A DNA stretch of 64,000 nt from Pseudomonas baetica (lineage in GTDB: Bacteria; Pseudomonadota; Gammaproteobacteria; Pseudomonadales; Pseudomonadaceae). The notes under the pieces were generated by a model, which made no database searches, had not been told where the DNA came from, and saw nothing but the letters and a program-made list of their open reading frames with translations. A program made the translations under genes and the position numbers. The stretch's first letter is position 1; each line of letters opens with the position of its first letter. Positions 1-8,463 of this stretch are shown here, in pieces. The stretch covers positions 1 through 64,000 of the forward strand of contig NZ_JAIHLQ010000007.1 of assembly GCF_019733355.1 (NCBI RefSeq), in the 5' to 3' direction.

Positions 1-104
1 GTCTGATCGAACGCCGTGTTGCTGAAGGTGGCTCGGATCGTCTGATCGAACGCCGTGTTGCTGAAGGTGGCTCGGATCGTCTGATCGAACGCCGCGTTGC
101 ATGA
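1..104 (+). CDS. C-terminal end of a 13-residue-repeat protein (partial)
   Basis: This is the 3' end of a gene that begins before the window; the frame starts at base 3 and stops with TGA at 102-104. It encodes two full copies and one partial copy of the 13-residue unit LIERRVAEGGSDR, ending LIERRVA. The two full 39-bp units (3-41 and 42-80) are identical in DNA, and the third differs by single bases before the stop. Small secreted or periplasmic pseudomonad proteins with VAEGGSDR repeats exist, but their function is unknown to me. An intrinsic terminator follows 30 bp downstream, which supports a real gene end. Confidence 0.8.
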   Translation, partial: LIERRVAEGGSDRLIERRVAEGGSDRLIERRVA

Positions 105-133
105 ATCAATAGCTCCACGCAGTCCCATTAAAG

Positions 134-161
134 AGCCCGGCCTGATCAGCCGGGCTTTTTT
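134..161 (+). terminator. Intrinsic terminator after the repeat-protein gene
   Basis: Perfect 8-bp stem AGCCCGGC / GCCGGGCT (134-141 and 149-156) with a 7-nt loop, followed by a T run to 161. It lies 30 bp after the stop of the repeat-protein gene and ahead of the diguanylate cyclase gene, separating the two transcripts. Confidence 0.85.
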
Positions 162-260
162 GCGTCCACAGTTTCGGTACGTTTCATGAACCACTTCGCT
201 GGCAGCCCATCAACGATGTCGCATACCATGGCGCCACTCAAATAAAGACAGACACCGCTC

Positions 261-1937
261 ATGCTCAAAGCCAGTCTGCGTAGCCACCTCACCCTTTGGT
301 TTGCCGGTTTGTCCCTGCTGACGTTGTTGAGTGTGGGCTTTTATGTCGGGCACATCGCCACCGAACAGATGAAACAGGCCAGCGGTAATGCGCTGTTGAA
401 TACTGCGCGGTCGGCAGCCACGTCGCTCGGCGAGCAATTGCGCGAGCGCCAGCTTGAGGTTTATATGCTCAGCCGCGCGCCCCATCTGGAGCGTGGCAAT
501 CTGGACAACCCGGCGATTCTGAAGTCGATGCAGTTGCGCACTCAGGCGCGCACCGAGTACGCGTGGATGGGTGTAACCGACGCCGAGGGTCGCGTTCATC
601 AAGCCGTGAATGGGTTGCTGGTCGGTCAATCGGTGCAGCAACGACCGTGGTTTCAGGCCGGGTTACGTGGCCAATACACCGGTGATCCGCATGAAGCCGT
701 GCTGCTGGCCAAGTTACTGCCGGGTCTGCCAAACGGCGAACCGCTGCGTTTTATCGATTTTGCCGCACCGATCCGAAATGCCGAAGGCCAAGTGATTGGC
801 GTGCTCGGCGCCCACGCTCACTGGAGTTGGGTCACGCGTATCGTCGAATCGGCGGCGTTTTCGCACAAGAACGCTTCGCCGGACATCGAGGCGTTGATTA
901 TCGATTACGACGGGAAGGTTTTGTATCCCGAAGCCCTGATGGGCCAGCAACTGGCAACGAACGATTCGAAGTCGAGCGGATGGTCCGTCGGTAACGGTTA
1001 CCTGACCAGCATGGTTACCGTGCCTACGCCCCCCAGTACAGCGCTGTCGTGGTCGATTGCCTTACGTCAGCCACTGGAGACCGCACTGCAACCGGCACGC
1101 CTGCTGCTCTATAAGCTGTTGATTCTTGGGGTTTTCGCGGCCGTGATATTTGGTGTTGTGGCGTATTACCTGGCGCTGTATCTGAGCCGTCCAATCGAGC
1201 AACTCGCTCGCTCGGCCAAACAGGTACAGGACAACCAGCGCGGCGCGCACTTCCCTCTTCAACATCCGGTTCGGGAAATTGCCCAGCTCGGCCAGTCAAT
1301 CGAGGCGATGACGCAATCGCTGCTCGGCAAAGAGCGCGAACTGCAGGAAGCCAACGCCACGCTCGAAGCCACCGTGGCACAACGCACCGCCGACCTCATG
1401 CAGGCCAACGCCGAGTTGCTGAATCTCGCGACTCACGACGCCCTGACCGGGGTCTTCAACCGTCGCCGTTTCGACGAAAAACTCACCGAATACAGCCTGC
1501 TGTCACGGCGCACGGGGCGGCCGTTCGCGTTATTGCTGATCGACGCCGACCACTTCAAACGCGTCAATGACACCCACGGTCATGCCGTCGGCGACGAAGT
1601 GCTGCAACAATTGGCGCAATTGATTCAGACCAGCCTGCGCACCACCGACTTCGTGGCACGTTACGGCGGTGAGGAGTTCGCCGTGCTGCTGCCGGAAATC
1701 AGCATGCCCGACACACCTGAGAGGGTCGCCGAGAAGATTCGCGCGGCGGTGGCCGAGGCTGATTTCGCAACCGCCGGGCAGGTGACGGTCAGCGTCGGTG
1801 TAGGGTTGGCAGACCCAGCAGACAACAGCCCCGGGAATCTGATCAAACGTGCGGACCAACAGCTGTATCAGGCGAAAGCGGCGGGTCGTAATCAAGTGGC
1901 CAGCCACGGTTACAGTGCAACGCCGACACAACCGTAG
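261..1937 (+). CDS. Membrane-bound diguanylate cyclase (sensor-HAMP-GGDEF)
   Basis: Makes cyclic di-GMP from two GTP. The 558-residue protein has an N-terminal membrane segment (about 10-32), a periplasmic sensor region of the Cache type (about 35-270), a second membrane segment (about 282-305), a HAMP-like linker with a short coiled coil, and a GGDEF domain (about 388-545). The catalytic motif is GGEEF at 469-473, and an inhibitory-site RxxD (RTTD) sits at 460-463, so the enzyme should be active and feedback-inhibited by product. There is no EAL domain. The start at 261 has a weak ribosome binding site. The ligand of the sensor cannot be told from sequence. Confidence 0.92.
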   Translation: MLKASLRSHLTLWFAGLSLLTLLSVGFYVGHIATEQMKQASGNALLNTARSAATSLGEQLRERQLEVYMLSRAPHLERGNLDNPAILKSMQLRTQARTEYAWMGVTDAEGRVHQAVNGLLVGQSVQQRPWFQAGLRGQYTGDPHEAVLLAKLLPGLPNGEPLRFIDFAAPIRNAEGQVIGVLGAHAHWSWVTRIVESAAFSHKNASPDIEALIIDYDGKVLYPEALMGQQLATNDSKSSGWSVGNGYLTSMVTVPTPPSTALSWSIALRQPLETALQPARLLLYKLLILGVFAAVIFGVVAYYLALYLSRPIEQLARSAKQVQDNQRGAHFPLQHPVREIAQLGQSIEAMTQSLLGKERELQEANATLEATVAQRTADLMQANAELLNLATHDALTGVFNRRRFDEKLTEYSLLSRRTGRPFALLLIDADHFKRVNDTHGHAVGDEVLQQLAQLIQTSLRTTDFVARYGGEEFAVLLPEISMPDTPERVAEKIRAAVAEADFATAGQVTVSVGVGLADPADNSPGNLIKRADQQLYQAKAAGRNQVASHGYSATPTQP

Positions 1938-1950
1938 GCGTTGCTTGGTT

Positions 1951-2352
1951 TCACTCGGCAGCGCCTACTGGGGAAAACATCTGCAGATACGCCAGCAGAT
2001 TTTCGAGTTTCTCCTCATCACTCAGCCCCCAGAAAATCATCCGCGTGCCCGGCACCACGCCTTTTGGGTCTTTCAGGTAAGCCTTCAGTGTTTCGTGATC
2101 CCAGGTCACCCCTGAGTTCTTCATTGCTTCGGAATACACATAATTCGCCGACGTCCCGGCCGGTCGACCGATGATGCCGTTGAGCTGCGGGCCAAATCCC
2201 GGGCGGGCGGATTCGCCGACCTGATGGCAGCCGCCGCACAGGCGCGGAAAGATTTTTGCGCCGGCCTCGGGGTCGCCTGCGGCGTGGGCAGTGGTGCTGA
2301 GCAGGCCAGCAGTGAGGATCAGAACTGAAGACAGTGACGCGGGGTTTTTCAT
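1951..2352 (-). CDS. Periplasmic class I cytochrome c
   Basis: A 133-residue monohaem cytochrome. A Sec signal peptide covers about residues 1-24 (hydrophobic core then AHA). The haem-binding CxxCH motif is CGGCH at 39-43, and a methionine in PGTRM near residue 105 is the likely sixth haem ligand. Size and layout fit the soluble cytochrome c2/c550 family, which carries electrons in the periplasm. Its partner oxidase or dehydrogenase is not encoded nearby. It converges with the diguanylate cyclase gene, 13 bp apart, with no obvious terminator between them. Confidence 0.9.
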   Translation of the reverse strand: MKNPASLSSVLILTAGLLSTTAHAAGDPEAGAKIFPRLCGGCHQVGESARPGFGPQLNGIIGRPAGTSANYVYSEAMKNSGVTWDHETLKAYLKDPKGVVPGTRMIFWGLSDEEKLENLLAYLQMFSPVGAAE

Positions 2353-2407
2353 TTAGGCTTCCGGGTCGGCATAAAAAACGGGCGGCGCAAGGGTAGCACT
2401 TTGGTTT

Positions 2408-3739
2408 TCACAGGTAAGCGCCAACGACCGTTCTGACAGTGATCAAGGCCTGGCGCAACACCGCCATGTCCACCGAGCCCAATGCCAGTCGAATCGCATG
2501 TGGCGCATGGGGCGACACGGAAAACGGCTCGGCGGTGGTGACCGAAATCTGTTCGTGCATCAATTCCACGACCATCTGATCGGCGCGCACATCTTCCGGC
2601 AGCGGTAGCCACAGGAAGTACGAGGACGGATGGCCGATGCAGGTCAGCCCTTTCAGCCACTCGGCGGCCAATGCTTGGCGCGCCTTGGCGTCTTGGCGTT
2701 TTTGTTCTTCAAGCAGTGTGACGGTGCCGTCGTCGAGCCAGCCGCAGGCCAACGCCGTCATCACGCCCGGCGTGTTCCAAGTGGTAGCACGAATGATGCG
2801 CTCCAGTGCCGGCACCTTGGGCGCAGGCGCCGCGATAAAACCAACGCGCAGGCCCGTGGCAATATTCTTGGAAAGTCCCGACACGTACACCGTGCGCTCA
2901 GGCGCCAGGTCGACCAACGCACGCGGTGGGTTTTCCACCAGAAACGCGTAGGCCGCGTCTTCAATGATGGTCAGATCATGCCGCCGGGCAATCGCGACCA
3001 GTTGCTCGCGCTGTTCAAGGGGCGTCACCCACCCCAACGGATTGTGCAGGGTCGGCATGCTATAGACGGCGCGCACCGAACGGCTGTGACAGAGCTTTTC
3101 CAGCGCCTGAAGATCCGGCCCCTGATTGCCGAGCGGGATCGCCACCACTTCCAGATGCAGGGCCTCGGCCAACACTTTGAACCCGGAATAGGTCAGCGCA
3201 TCCGCCGCGATCACATCGCCCGGTTTGAGCAGCGCCATCAATGTCACCGCCAGTCCTTGCTGGGCACCGTTCACGATCAGCACTTGCTCGGTATCGACCT
3301 GTACGCCACGGGTTTGCAAGTGTCGAGCGACAGAGGCGCGTTCGTGTTGACGACCCGCGTGGGGTTGGTAGCGCAGCAGCGCTTCGAGATCACCGGACAA
3401 TGCCAATTGCCGCAGCGCAGTGCGCAACAGGTCAGCCTGACCGGGCAGCGACGGGTAATTGAAATTGAGGTCGATCATGCCGACCGCTACGTCCTTCTGA
3501 TCAATGCCCAGCCCCGCCGATAACGACGTTTCACGCACAAACGTCCCTCGTCCGGTCTCGCCGCTGACCAGGCCCATCGCCTCCAGTTCGGCGTACACCC
3601 GCGAGGCCGTGACCAACGCCAACCCCTCTTTGGCGGCCAGTTCTCGATGAGTGGGCAATCGCGTACCGGGCGCCAGACGTCCCGCGCGAATATCGGCGGC
3701 GTAGAGGTCAACGAGGGTCTTGTAGCGGGAGCGCGGCAT
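2408..3739 (-). CDS. MocR-type transcription regulator (GntR HTH plus aminotransferase fold)
   Basis: N-terminal winged-helix GntR domain (about residues 1-70) fused to a fold-type I PLP aminotransferase domain. The PLP-binding lysine lies in SGLSKN at about residue 291. MocR proteins use the aminotransferase domain as an effector sensor, usually for PLP or amino-compound metabolism. I chose the start at 3739 (MPRSRYKT), giving 443 residues, because the family usually begins there and the stretch upstream is AT-rich; the frame is open to 3793. The gene is divergent from an EamA exporter, the usual MocR target arrangement, so it probably controls that transporter. Confidence 0.88.
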   Translation of the reverse strand: MPRSRYKTLVDLYAADIRAGRLAPGTRLPTHRELAAKEGLALVTASRVYAELEAMGLVSGETGRGTFVRETSLSAGLGIDQKDVAVGMIDLNFNYPSLPGQADLLRTALRQLALSGDLEALLRYQPHAGRQHERASVARHLQTRGVQVDTEQVLIVNGAQQGLAVTLMALLKPGDVIAADALTYSGFKVLAEALHLEVVAIPLGNQGPDLQALEKLCHSRSVRAVYSMPTLHNPLGWVTPLEQREQLVAIARRHDLTIIEDAAYAFLVENPPRALVDLAPERTVYVSGLSKNIATGLRVGFIAAPAPKVPALERIIRATTWNTPGVMTALACGWLDDGTVTLLEEQKRQDAKARQALAAEWLKGLTCIGHPSSYFLWLPLPEDVRADQMVVELMHEQISVTTAEPFSVSPHAPHAIRLALGSVDMAVLRQALITVRTVVGAYL

Positions 3740-3830
3740 GCCGGGATGTATCCATGACAATTTTTTGATTGTGCTGATTTTTAGCCCCAGCATGGCGGCA
3801 ATGCAACCCCACCTTTGAGCATGCCTTCGT

Positions 3831-4724
3831 ATGGAACGGACTTCGAACCTGCCTCACCCGGCCGTGGAAAAAACCATCGGCTGGATCAACGGTTTTATCG
3901 GCGTGGTGATCTTCAGTGGATCGCTGCCGGCCACCCGGGTGGCCGTGCTGGAGTTCGATCCGGTGTTTCTCACCGTGGTGCGCGCCGCCATCGCCGGGGT
4001 ATTGGCGGTGGCATTACTGTGGTTATTTCGAGCGCGGCGATCGGCACGAATTCAGTGGCGGTCGTTGCTGATTGTGGCCATGGGTGTGGTGCTCGGGTTT
4101 CCACTGTTGACCGCACTCGCGCTGCAACACGTCACGTCGGCGCATTCGATTGTTTTTGTGGGATTACTGCCACTGTCTACAGCGATTTTCGCCGTGCTGC
4201 GCGGCGGTGAGGGGCCTCGACCGGTGTTCTGGGGCTTCTCGATTCTTGGCAGTGCCCTGGTGGTGGGCTTCGCGCTGTCCCAGGGTATCAGCGCCTCGCC
4301 CACCGGTGACTTGCTGATGCTCGCGGCGATTCTGGCGTGCGGCCTCGGTTATGCCGAAGGCGCAAAACTGTCGCGAACCCTCGGCGGCTGGCAGGTGATC
4401 TGCTGGGCATTGGTGCTGTCGTTACCCGTGATGGCGCTGTTGAGTCTGTGGCTGGCGCCCGTCTCGTTCCGTCACATCAGCCTGTCGGCGTGGCTGTGCC
4501 TGGCCTATGTGTCGCTGTTCAGCATGTTGATCGGGTTTGTGTTCTGGTATCGCGCACTGGCGCAGGGCGGGATCGCGGCAGTGGGGCAATTGCAGTTGCT
4601 GCAACCGTTTTTCGGTTTGGCGCTGGCCGCGACGTTGCTGCATGAACAGGTCAGCGTCGGCATGCTCGCGGTGACGCTGGGCGTGATTGTGTGTGTGGCC
4701 GGGGCGAAGAAATTCGCCCAGTAA
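3831..4724 (+). CDS. EamA-family drug/metabolite exporter
   Basis: A 297-residue inner-membrane protein with two EamA repeats, about ten predicted helices spread over the whole length. The family exports amino acids, metabolites or drugs; the substrate cannot be read from sequence. It is divergent from the MocR regulator with only about 90 bp between start codons, so the pair likely forms a regulator-transporter unit. No strong ribosome binding site is visible at the ATG at 3831. It converges with the AraC-family gene, leaving three bases between the stops. Confidence 0.88.
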   Translation: MERTSNLPHPAVEKTIGWINGFIGVVIFSGSLPATRVAVLEFDPVFLTVVRAAIAGVLAVALLWLFRARRSARIQWRSLLIVAMGVVLGFPLLTALALQHVTSAHSIVFVGLLPLSTAIFAVLRGGEGPRPVFWGFSILGSALVVGFALSQGISASPTGDLLMLAAILACGLGYAEGAKLSRTLGGWQVICWALVLSLPVMALLSLWLAPVSFRHISLSAWLCLAYVSLFSMLIGFVFWYRALAQGGIAAVGQLQLLQPFFGLALAATLLHEQVSVGMLAVTLGVIVCVAGAKKFAQ

Positions 4725-4727
4725 TGC

Positions 4728-5543
4728 TCAGGTTGCGGCTTTCCACTCCCGAGGGCTTAATCCGGTCTTGCGTCGAAACGCCCGGGCCAGCGCCGAAGGA
4801 CTTTCGTAACCGACCTCTTCGGCGATCAGTGCAATCGGTTTGCCCTCGCGCAGGCGTTTCTGCGCGAGGCTGACCCGCCAACTCAGCAGATAATCGGCCG
4901 GAGTCTGCCCGACGACGCGGTGAAACTGCTCGGCAAAACCTGCGCGGGACAGATTGGCAGCAGTCGCCAGGTCGGCCACGCTCCACGGTTTTGCCGGTTG
5001 TTCGTGTATCAGGTTCAAGGCGCGAGACAAACGCGGATCGGCCAGCCCGGCCATCATTCCCGGTTGTTGGTCACGACTGCTGATGAGGTGGCGCAACAGC
5101 AGAATCACCAGCAATTCGAACAGCCGATCCATCACGGCGACGCGCCCGCAGTGCCCTTCGAAAGCTTCCTTGAACAGCCACTCCAGGGTGTTGCCCAGCT
5201 CGGGGATCTCGGTGAGTTTGAGCACCAGATAATCCGGCAGTGCGGCCGCCAGAGCATTTCCGGAGCCACCGTCAAAGGTCAGTGTCGCGCAGACCACTCT
5301 CGTGTCCATGGACTCGTCGGCAAACATTCGGTGGGCAAAGGGTCTGGGAAAGAAAATCAGCGACGGCTCATCGAGTCGTATCTCGCGCTCACTGCCCGGC
5401 TTGAGCAACAACTCCCCCGCCTGCAACAGATGCACATGCCCGTTTGGCTCGCCGTCATGAACGCTGACGCCGCAAAAGTTGCCGCTGTGAAACGTGCCGG
5501 CATGGACAGCGAAATGGCTGAGTAATGTGGAAAGGCGATCCAT
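4728..5543 (-). CDS. AraC-family regulator with N-terminal cupin
   Basis: A 271-residue protein with an N-terminal cupin-like sensor (about 1-150) and a C-terminal double helix-turn-helix of the AraC type (about 170-270), ending in the typical LAxAFRRKTGLSPREW segment. The reading frame is open to 5792, but the start at 5543 (MDRLSTLL) matches the family and leaves a 133-bp divergent promoter region. It is divergent from an AhpD-like gene. AraC regulators of this cupin type next to peroxidase-like or oxidoreductase genes usually activate the neighbour; that is an inference here, supported by 20-bp direct repeats at 5560-5599. Confidence 0.88.
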   Translation of the reverse strand: MDRLSTLLSHFAVHAGTFHSGNFCGVSVHDGEPNGHVHLLQAGELLLKPGSEREIRLDEPSLIFFPRPFAHRMFADESMDTRVVCATLTFDGGSGNALAAALPDYLVLKLTEIPELGNTLEWLFKEAFEGHCGRVAVMDRLFELLVILLLRHLISSRDQQPGMMAGLADPRLSRALNLIHEQPAKPWSVADLATAANLSRAGFAEQFHRVVGQTPADYLLSWRVSLAQKRLREGKPIALIAEEVGYESPSALARAFRRKTGLSPREWKAAT

Positions 5544-5559
5544 GGGCGACTCCTCAAGG

Positions 5560-5599
5560 GCATATCCGGACGATCTGTCGCATATCCTCGACGATTTGC
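5560..5599. promoter_or_regulatory. Tandem direct repeats, candidate AraC operator
   Basis: Two head-to-tail copies starting GCATATCC at 5560 and 5580, continuing GGACGATCTG in the first and TCGACGATTTG in the second. The 20-bp period puts both half-sites on the same face of the helix, as expected for an AraC-family dimer. A possible -35 (TTGCAC, 5596-5601) for the downstream gene adjoins the second repeat, which would fit activation from an overlapping site. Confidence 0.5.
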
Positions 5600-5676
5600 A
5601 CCCAATGCGCCAGCCGCCCTCATTAACATCCTCTCCATCGCCGGCGCACTTCGCACCGGACTTTCGGAGAATCACC

Positions 5677-6192
5677 ATGAGCCGTATCCACGCTATCAGC
5701 CTCGACACCGCCACCGACGCCACCCGCCCAGTACTGGAAGGCGTGAAGAAAAAAATCGGCTTCCTGCCCAACGTGTTCACCACACTGGCCAAGGCCCCGG
5801 TGGCGCTTGAGACCTACCTGCAAGCCTCCGCGATACTCGGTAAAACCTCGCTGAGCGCGAAGGAGAAAGAAGCGGTTTACCTCGCCACTTCGCAAGTCAA
5901 CGGTTGCGATTATTGCCTGGCGGCGCACACCCTGTTTGCCAGCAAGGCCGGCTTATCGGCGCAGGACATCGTCGCAGCGCGTCAGGGCGAACTCAACGCC
6001 TACGCCGCCCTCGCCCATCAACTCACCGAAAGCCGGGGTCAGTTGAGCGACGAGCAGATTGCCGCCGCGCGCGCTGCCGGGATCGATGACACGAAAATAA
6101 TTGAGGTGATTGCGCTGGTGGCGGTACAGACACTGACCAACTACCTGAACAATGCGGCGTTGACCGATATCGATTTCCCGGCGATCGACTGA
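5677..6192 (+). CDS. AhpD-like / carboxymuconolactone decarboxylase family protein
   Basis: A 171-residue all-helical protein with the AhpD signature: the redox pair CDYC followed by AAHT near residues 76-82, with an upstream acidic residue that forms the proton-relay triad. Family members are alkylhydroperoxidase-like disulfide enzymes. The start at 5677 has a GGAG ribosome binding site eight bases upstream; the open frame extends further 5' but would run into the divergent araC-like gene. Control by the neighbouring AraC-type regulator is likely. The exact peroxide or substrate is unknown. Confidence 0.88.
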   Translation: MSRIHAISLDTATDATRPVLEGVKKKIGFLPNVFTTLAKAPVALETYLQASAILGKTSLSAKEKEAVYLATSQVNGCDYCLAAHTLFASKAGLSAQDIVAARQGELNAYAALAHQLTESRGQLSDEQIAAARAAGIDDTKIIEVIALVAVQTLTNYLNNAALTDIDFPAID

Positions 6193-6214
6193 ACCTCGCG
6201 GGGGCAAAAACCAC

Positions 6215-6304
6215 TGTGGGAGCGAACTTACTCGCGAAAGTGCCGGATCAATCAACATTATCGTTGAATGACACCCCACCTTCGCGAGCAAGTTCGCTCC
6301 CACA
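6215..6304. repeat. REPIN: inverted pair of REP palindromes
   Basis: REP unit TGTGGGAGCG...CTCGCGAA at 6215-6238 and its inverse at 6281-6304, separated by about 42 bp. It lies between the convergent AhpD-like and SulP genes. Such doublets are the mobile form of REP elements in fluorescent pseudomonads. Confidence 0.9.
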
Positions 6305-6324
6305 GCCGATCAGCAGCGCAGTGC

Positions 6325-7770
6325 TCAGTCGTGAGCAACGCCCGCACGTTTGAGCAGTTTCTTGCAGCGTTCCGACAGATGAAATACCTGCAAATGCTTG
6401 CCGGCCTTTTCGTAACGCTCACGCAGGGTTTTCAGCGCGGCAATCGCCGAGTAATCGACAAAGCTCAAATGCCGGCAATCCAGCGTCACTTTTTGCGGAT
6501 CTTTGGCCGGGTCGAACTGGTTGAGGAACGCCGTCGCCGAGGCGAAGAACAGCGTGCCGTGCAAGCGATAGAGCTTGCTGCCATCGGCTTCCATATGTTC
6601 ATCGGCGTACAACTCACGGGCCTGCTGCCAAGCAAAATTCAACGCGGCGATGATGATCCCGCACAGCACCGCCGTGGCCAGATCGGTGAACACGGTGATG
6701 ATGGTCACGGCGATGATCACCAGCACATCGTTGAGCGGCACTTTGTTCGCCACCCGCAACGAAGCCCACGCGAACGTCTGCTGCGACACCACGAACATCA
6801 CGCCGACCAGCGCCGCCAGCGGAATACGCTCGATCAGCGGCGACAGAAACAGAATGAACAACAGGATCAGCACGCCCGCCACCACGCCGGACAAACGCCC
6901 GCGCCCGCCAGAGCTCAAGTTGATCACGGTCTGGCCGATCATCGCGCAACCGCCCATCCCGCCAAATGCACCGGAGACCATGTTCGCCGCACCCAACGCC
7001 ACACATTCGCGATCCGGGTAGCCACGGGTTTCGGTGATTTCGTCAGTGAGGTTGAGGGTCAGCAGGGTTTCCAGCAGGCCGACCAGCGCCATCAGGATCG
7101 CGTATGGGGCGATGATGCGCAGGGTTTCAAAGTTCCACGGGATGTCCGGCAACGCGAAGGTCGGTAGGCCACCAGCGATATGCGCCATGTCACCGAGGGT
7201 GCGGGTCGGCAGGCCGAACAGATACACCAGCAGGCCAACACCGAGGATCGCCACCAGTGCCGGCGGCACCGCTCGGGTCAGGCGCGGCAAGATGTAGACG
7301 ATGGCCATGGTCAACAACACGAGCCCGGTCATCAGGTACAGCGGCGTGCCGCTGAGCCAGTCTTCACCGCTCTTGAAATGCTCCAGTTGCGCCAGCGCAA
7401 TGATGATCGCCAGGCCATTGACGAAGCCGAGCATCACCGGGTGCGGCACCATGCGCACCAGTTTACCCAGGCGCAACAGCCCGAACGCCATCATGATCAA
7501 ACCGCCCAGCAACACCGTTGCCAGCAGATATTGCACGCCTTGCTGCACCACCAGCGCAACGATCACCACCGCCATCGAACCTGCCGCACCGGAGACCATC
7601 CCCGGCCTGCCACCGAACAACGCGGTCAGCGTACAAATGATGAAGGCGCCGTACAGGCCCATCAGCGGATTGAGGTGGGCCACCAGCGCAAATGCAATGC
7701 ATTCGGGCAACAGGGCAAACGAGGTAGTGAGTCCGGCCAGGACATCGGCGCGCAGACGTATCGGTTTCAT
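6325..7770 (-). CDS. SulP-family anion transporter with STAS domain
   Basis: A 481-residue inner-membrane transporter. The first 370 or so residues hold the hydrophobic helices of the SulP/SLC26 core, with a proline- and glycine-rich first part (ALLPECIAFAL). A cytoplasmic STAS domain fills the last 90 residues, with the typical DCRHLSFVDYSAI strand-helix. Members move sulfate, bicarbonate or other anions, coupled to sodium or protons. No carbonic anhydrase or sulfur gene is adjacent, so the substrate is open. A GC-rich hairpin lies in its 5' leader. Confidence 0.9.
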   Translation of the reverse strand: MKPIRLRADVLAGLTTSFALLPECIAFALVAHLNPLMGLYGAFIICTLTALFGGRPGMVSGAAGSMAVVIVALVVQQGVQYLLATVLLGGLIMMAFGLLRLGKLVRMVPHPVMLGFVNGLAIIIALAQLEHFKSGEDWLSGTPLYLMTGLVLLTMAIVYILPRLTRAVPPALVAILGVGLLVYLFGLPTRTLGDMAHIAGGLPTFALPDIPWNFETLRIIAPYAILMALVGLLETLLTLNLTDEITETRGYPDRECVALGAANMVSGAFGGMGGCAMIGQTVINLSSGGRGRLSGVVAGVLILLFILFLSPLIERIPLAALVGVMFVVSQQTFAWASLRVANKVPLNDVLVIIAVTIITVFTDLATAVLCGIIIAALNFAWQQARELYADEHMEADGSKLYRLHGTLFFASATAFLNQFDPAKDPQKVTLDCRHLSFVDYSAIAALKTLRERYEKAGKHLQVFHLSERCKKLLKRAGVAHD

Positions 7771-7785
7771 GGCTTACCTGATTGA

Positions 7786-7810
7786 GCGGCCGCCAAGCAC
7801 GGCCGCTTTT
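7786..7810. other. GC-rich hairpin in the leader of the SulP gene
   Basis: Perfect 7-bp stem GCGGCCG / CGGCCGC (7786-7792 and 7800-7806) with a 7-nt loop and TTTT on the plus-strand side. It begins 15 bp upstream of the SulP start codon. Read on the plus strand it resembles a terminator, but no plus-strand gene precedes it; read on the minus strand it is a leader hairpin close to the ribosome binding site. Confidence 0.45.
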
Positions 7811-7943
7811 ATTGGGTGAAAAGAGTGTTGCGCAAAAGAGGGTTGCGAATGTTACGGAATTGTCCGCGATGGGGCCAGTGATCGCTGACACTTGTGGACC
7901 CGCGCTTTATGCTGGCGCTCTTGTGCACTGATCGAGTTCGAAC

Positions 7944-8264
7944 ATGGCTGTATTTCTGACCGCCCGCGAGGTTTGCCAACGATTGCGTGAGGCTGCGCTG
8001 GGCGTGCTTGCGCTCAAGGTGTGCGAAACACCCAACGAATCCGGACGGGTAGTGATCGACATCGAAGGCTGGCACCTGCTGCTGGATTTTGCAGGAGAAC
8101 AGTTGCATCACTGTGAATACGCCCGCGACCCCGATGGCCAGGAAGGCACGCTTGAGACGTGGCAGCGCTATGGCACTGATCCGGTGAGTTTGCTCAGTAC
8201 CTGGGAATTGGCGCGGGTTGAAGCCTTGCTGATGGGGCCGGCGAACGCGGCGGTTCAGTTATAG
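7944..8264 (+). CDS. Conserved hypothetical protein, 106 residues
   Basis: A small soluble protein with no signal peptide or membrane segment. It looks like a compact alpha/beta domain: a helix (LTAREVCQRLREAA), strands around VVIDIEGWHLLLDF, and a C-terminal helix. The sequence around DFAGEQLHHCEYARDPDG is acidic and aromatic. I recall similar small pseudomonad proteins of unknown function, but I cannot name a family with certainty. It stands alone between the SulP gene and the RND module. Confidence 0.7.
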   Translation: MAVFLTAREVCQRLREAALGVLALKVCETPNESGRVVIDIEGWHLLLDFAGEQLHHCEYARDPDGQEGTLETWQRYGTDPVSLLSTWELARVEALLMGPANAAVQL

Positions 8265-8298
8265 CACCGCGCCAACAATTCGCCTTCCCTACAGACGT

Positions 8299-8439
8299 TC
8301 ACGCCAACCGTGGCAGTTGCCTGCGATCAGCCACGCTCAGCTCATTGCCCAATCCTGGGATGGCCGGCACCAAGGGAGCAGCAGCTTCTTCGGTTTCATC
8401 ACGATCCGGAACGCGATTAACGCTTGCAACCCCTCTCAT
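8299..8439 (-). CDS. Possible small protein of 46 residues downstream of the RND permease
   Basis: An ATG-initiated frame starting 24 bp after the permease stop, same strand. The product begins MRGVASVNRV and ends QLPRLA, with an acidic-alanine stretch (DETEEAAAPLVP) in the middle. A weak AGG lies about six bases before the ATG. It could be a short co-transcribed gene, a remnant of a longer gene, or chance. I recognise no family. Confidence 0.22.
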   Translation of the reverse strand: MRGVASVNRVPDRDETEEAAAPLVPAIPGLGNELSVADRRQLPRLA

Positions 8440-8463
8440 CGGTGCCTATGCCAGTTTTACTGA

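Noticed and set aside
1..104. CRISPR-like direct repeats
   Set aside because: The 39-bp units are directly adjacent without spacers and form an open reading frame ending in a stop codon followed by a terminator, so this is a coding tandem repeat.
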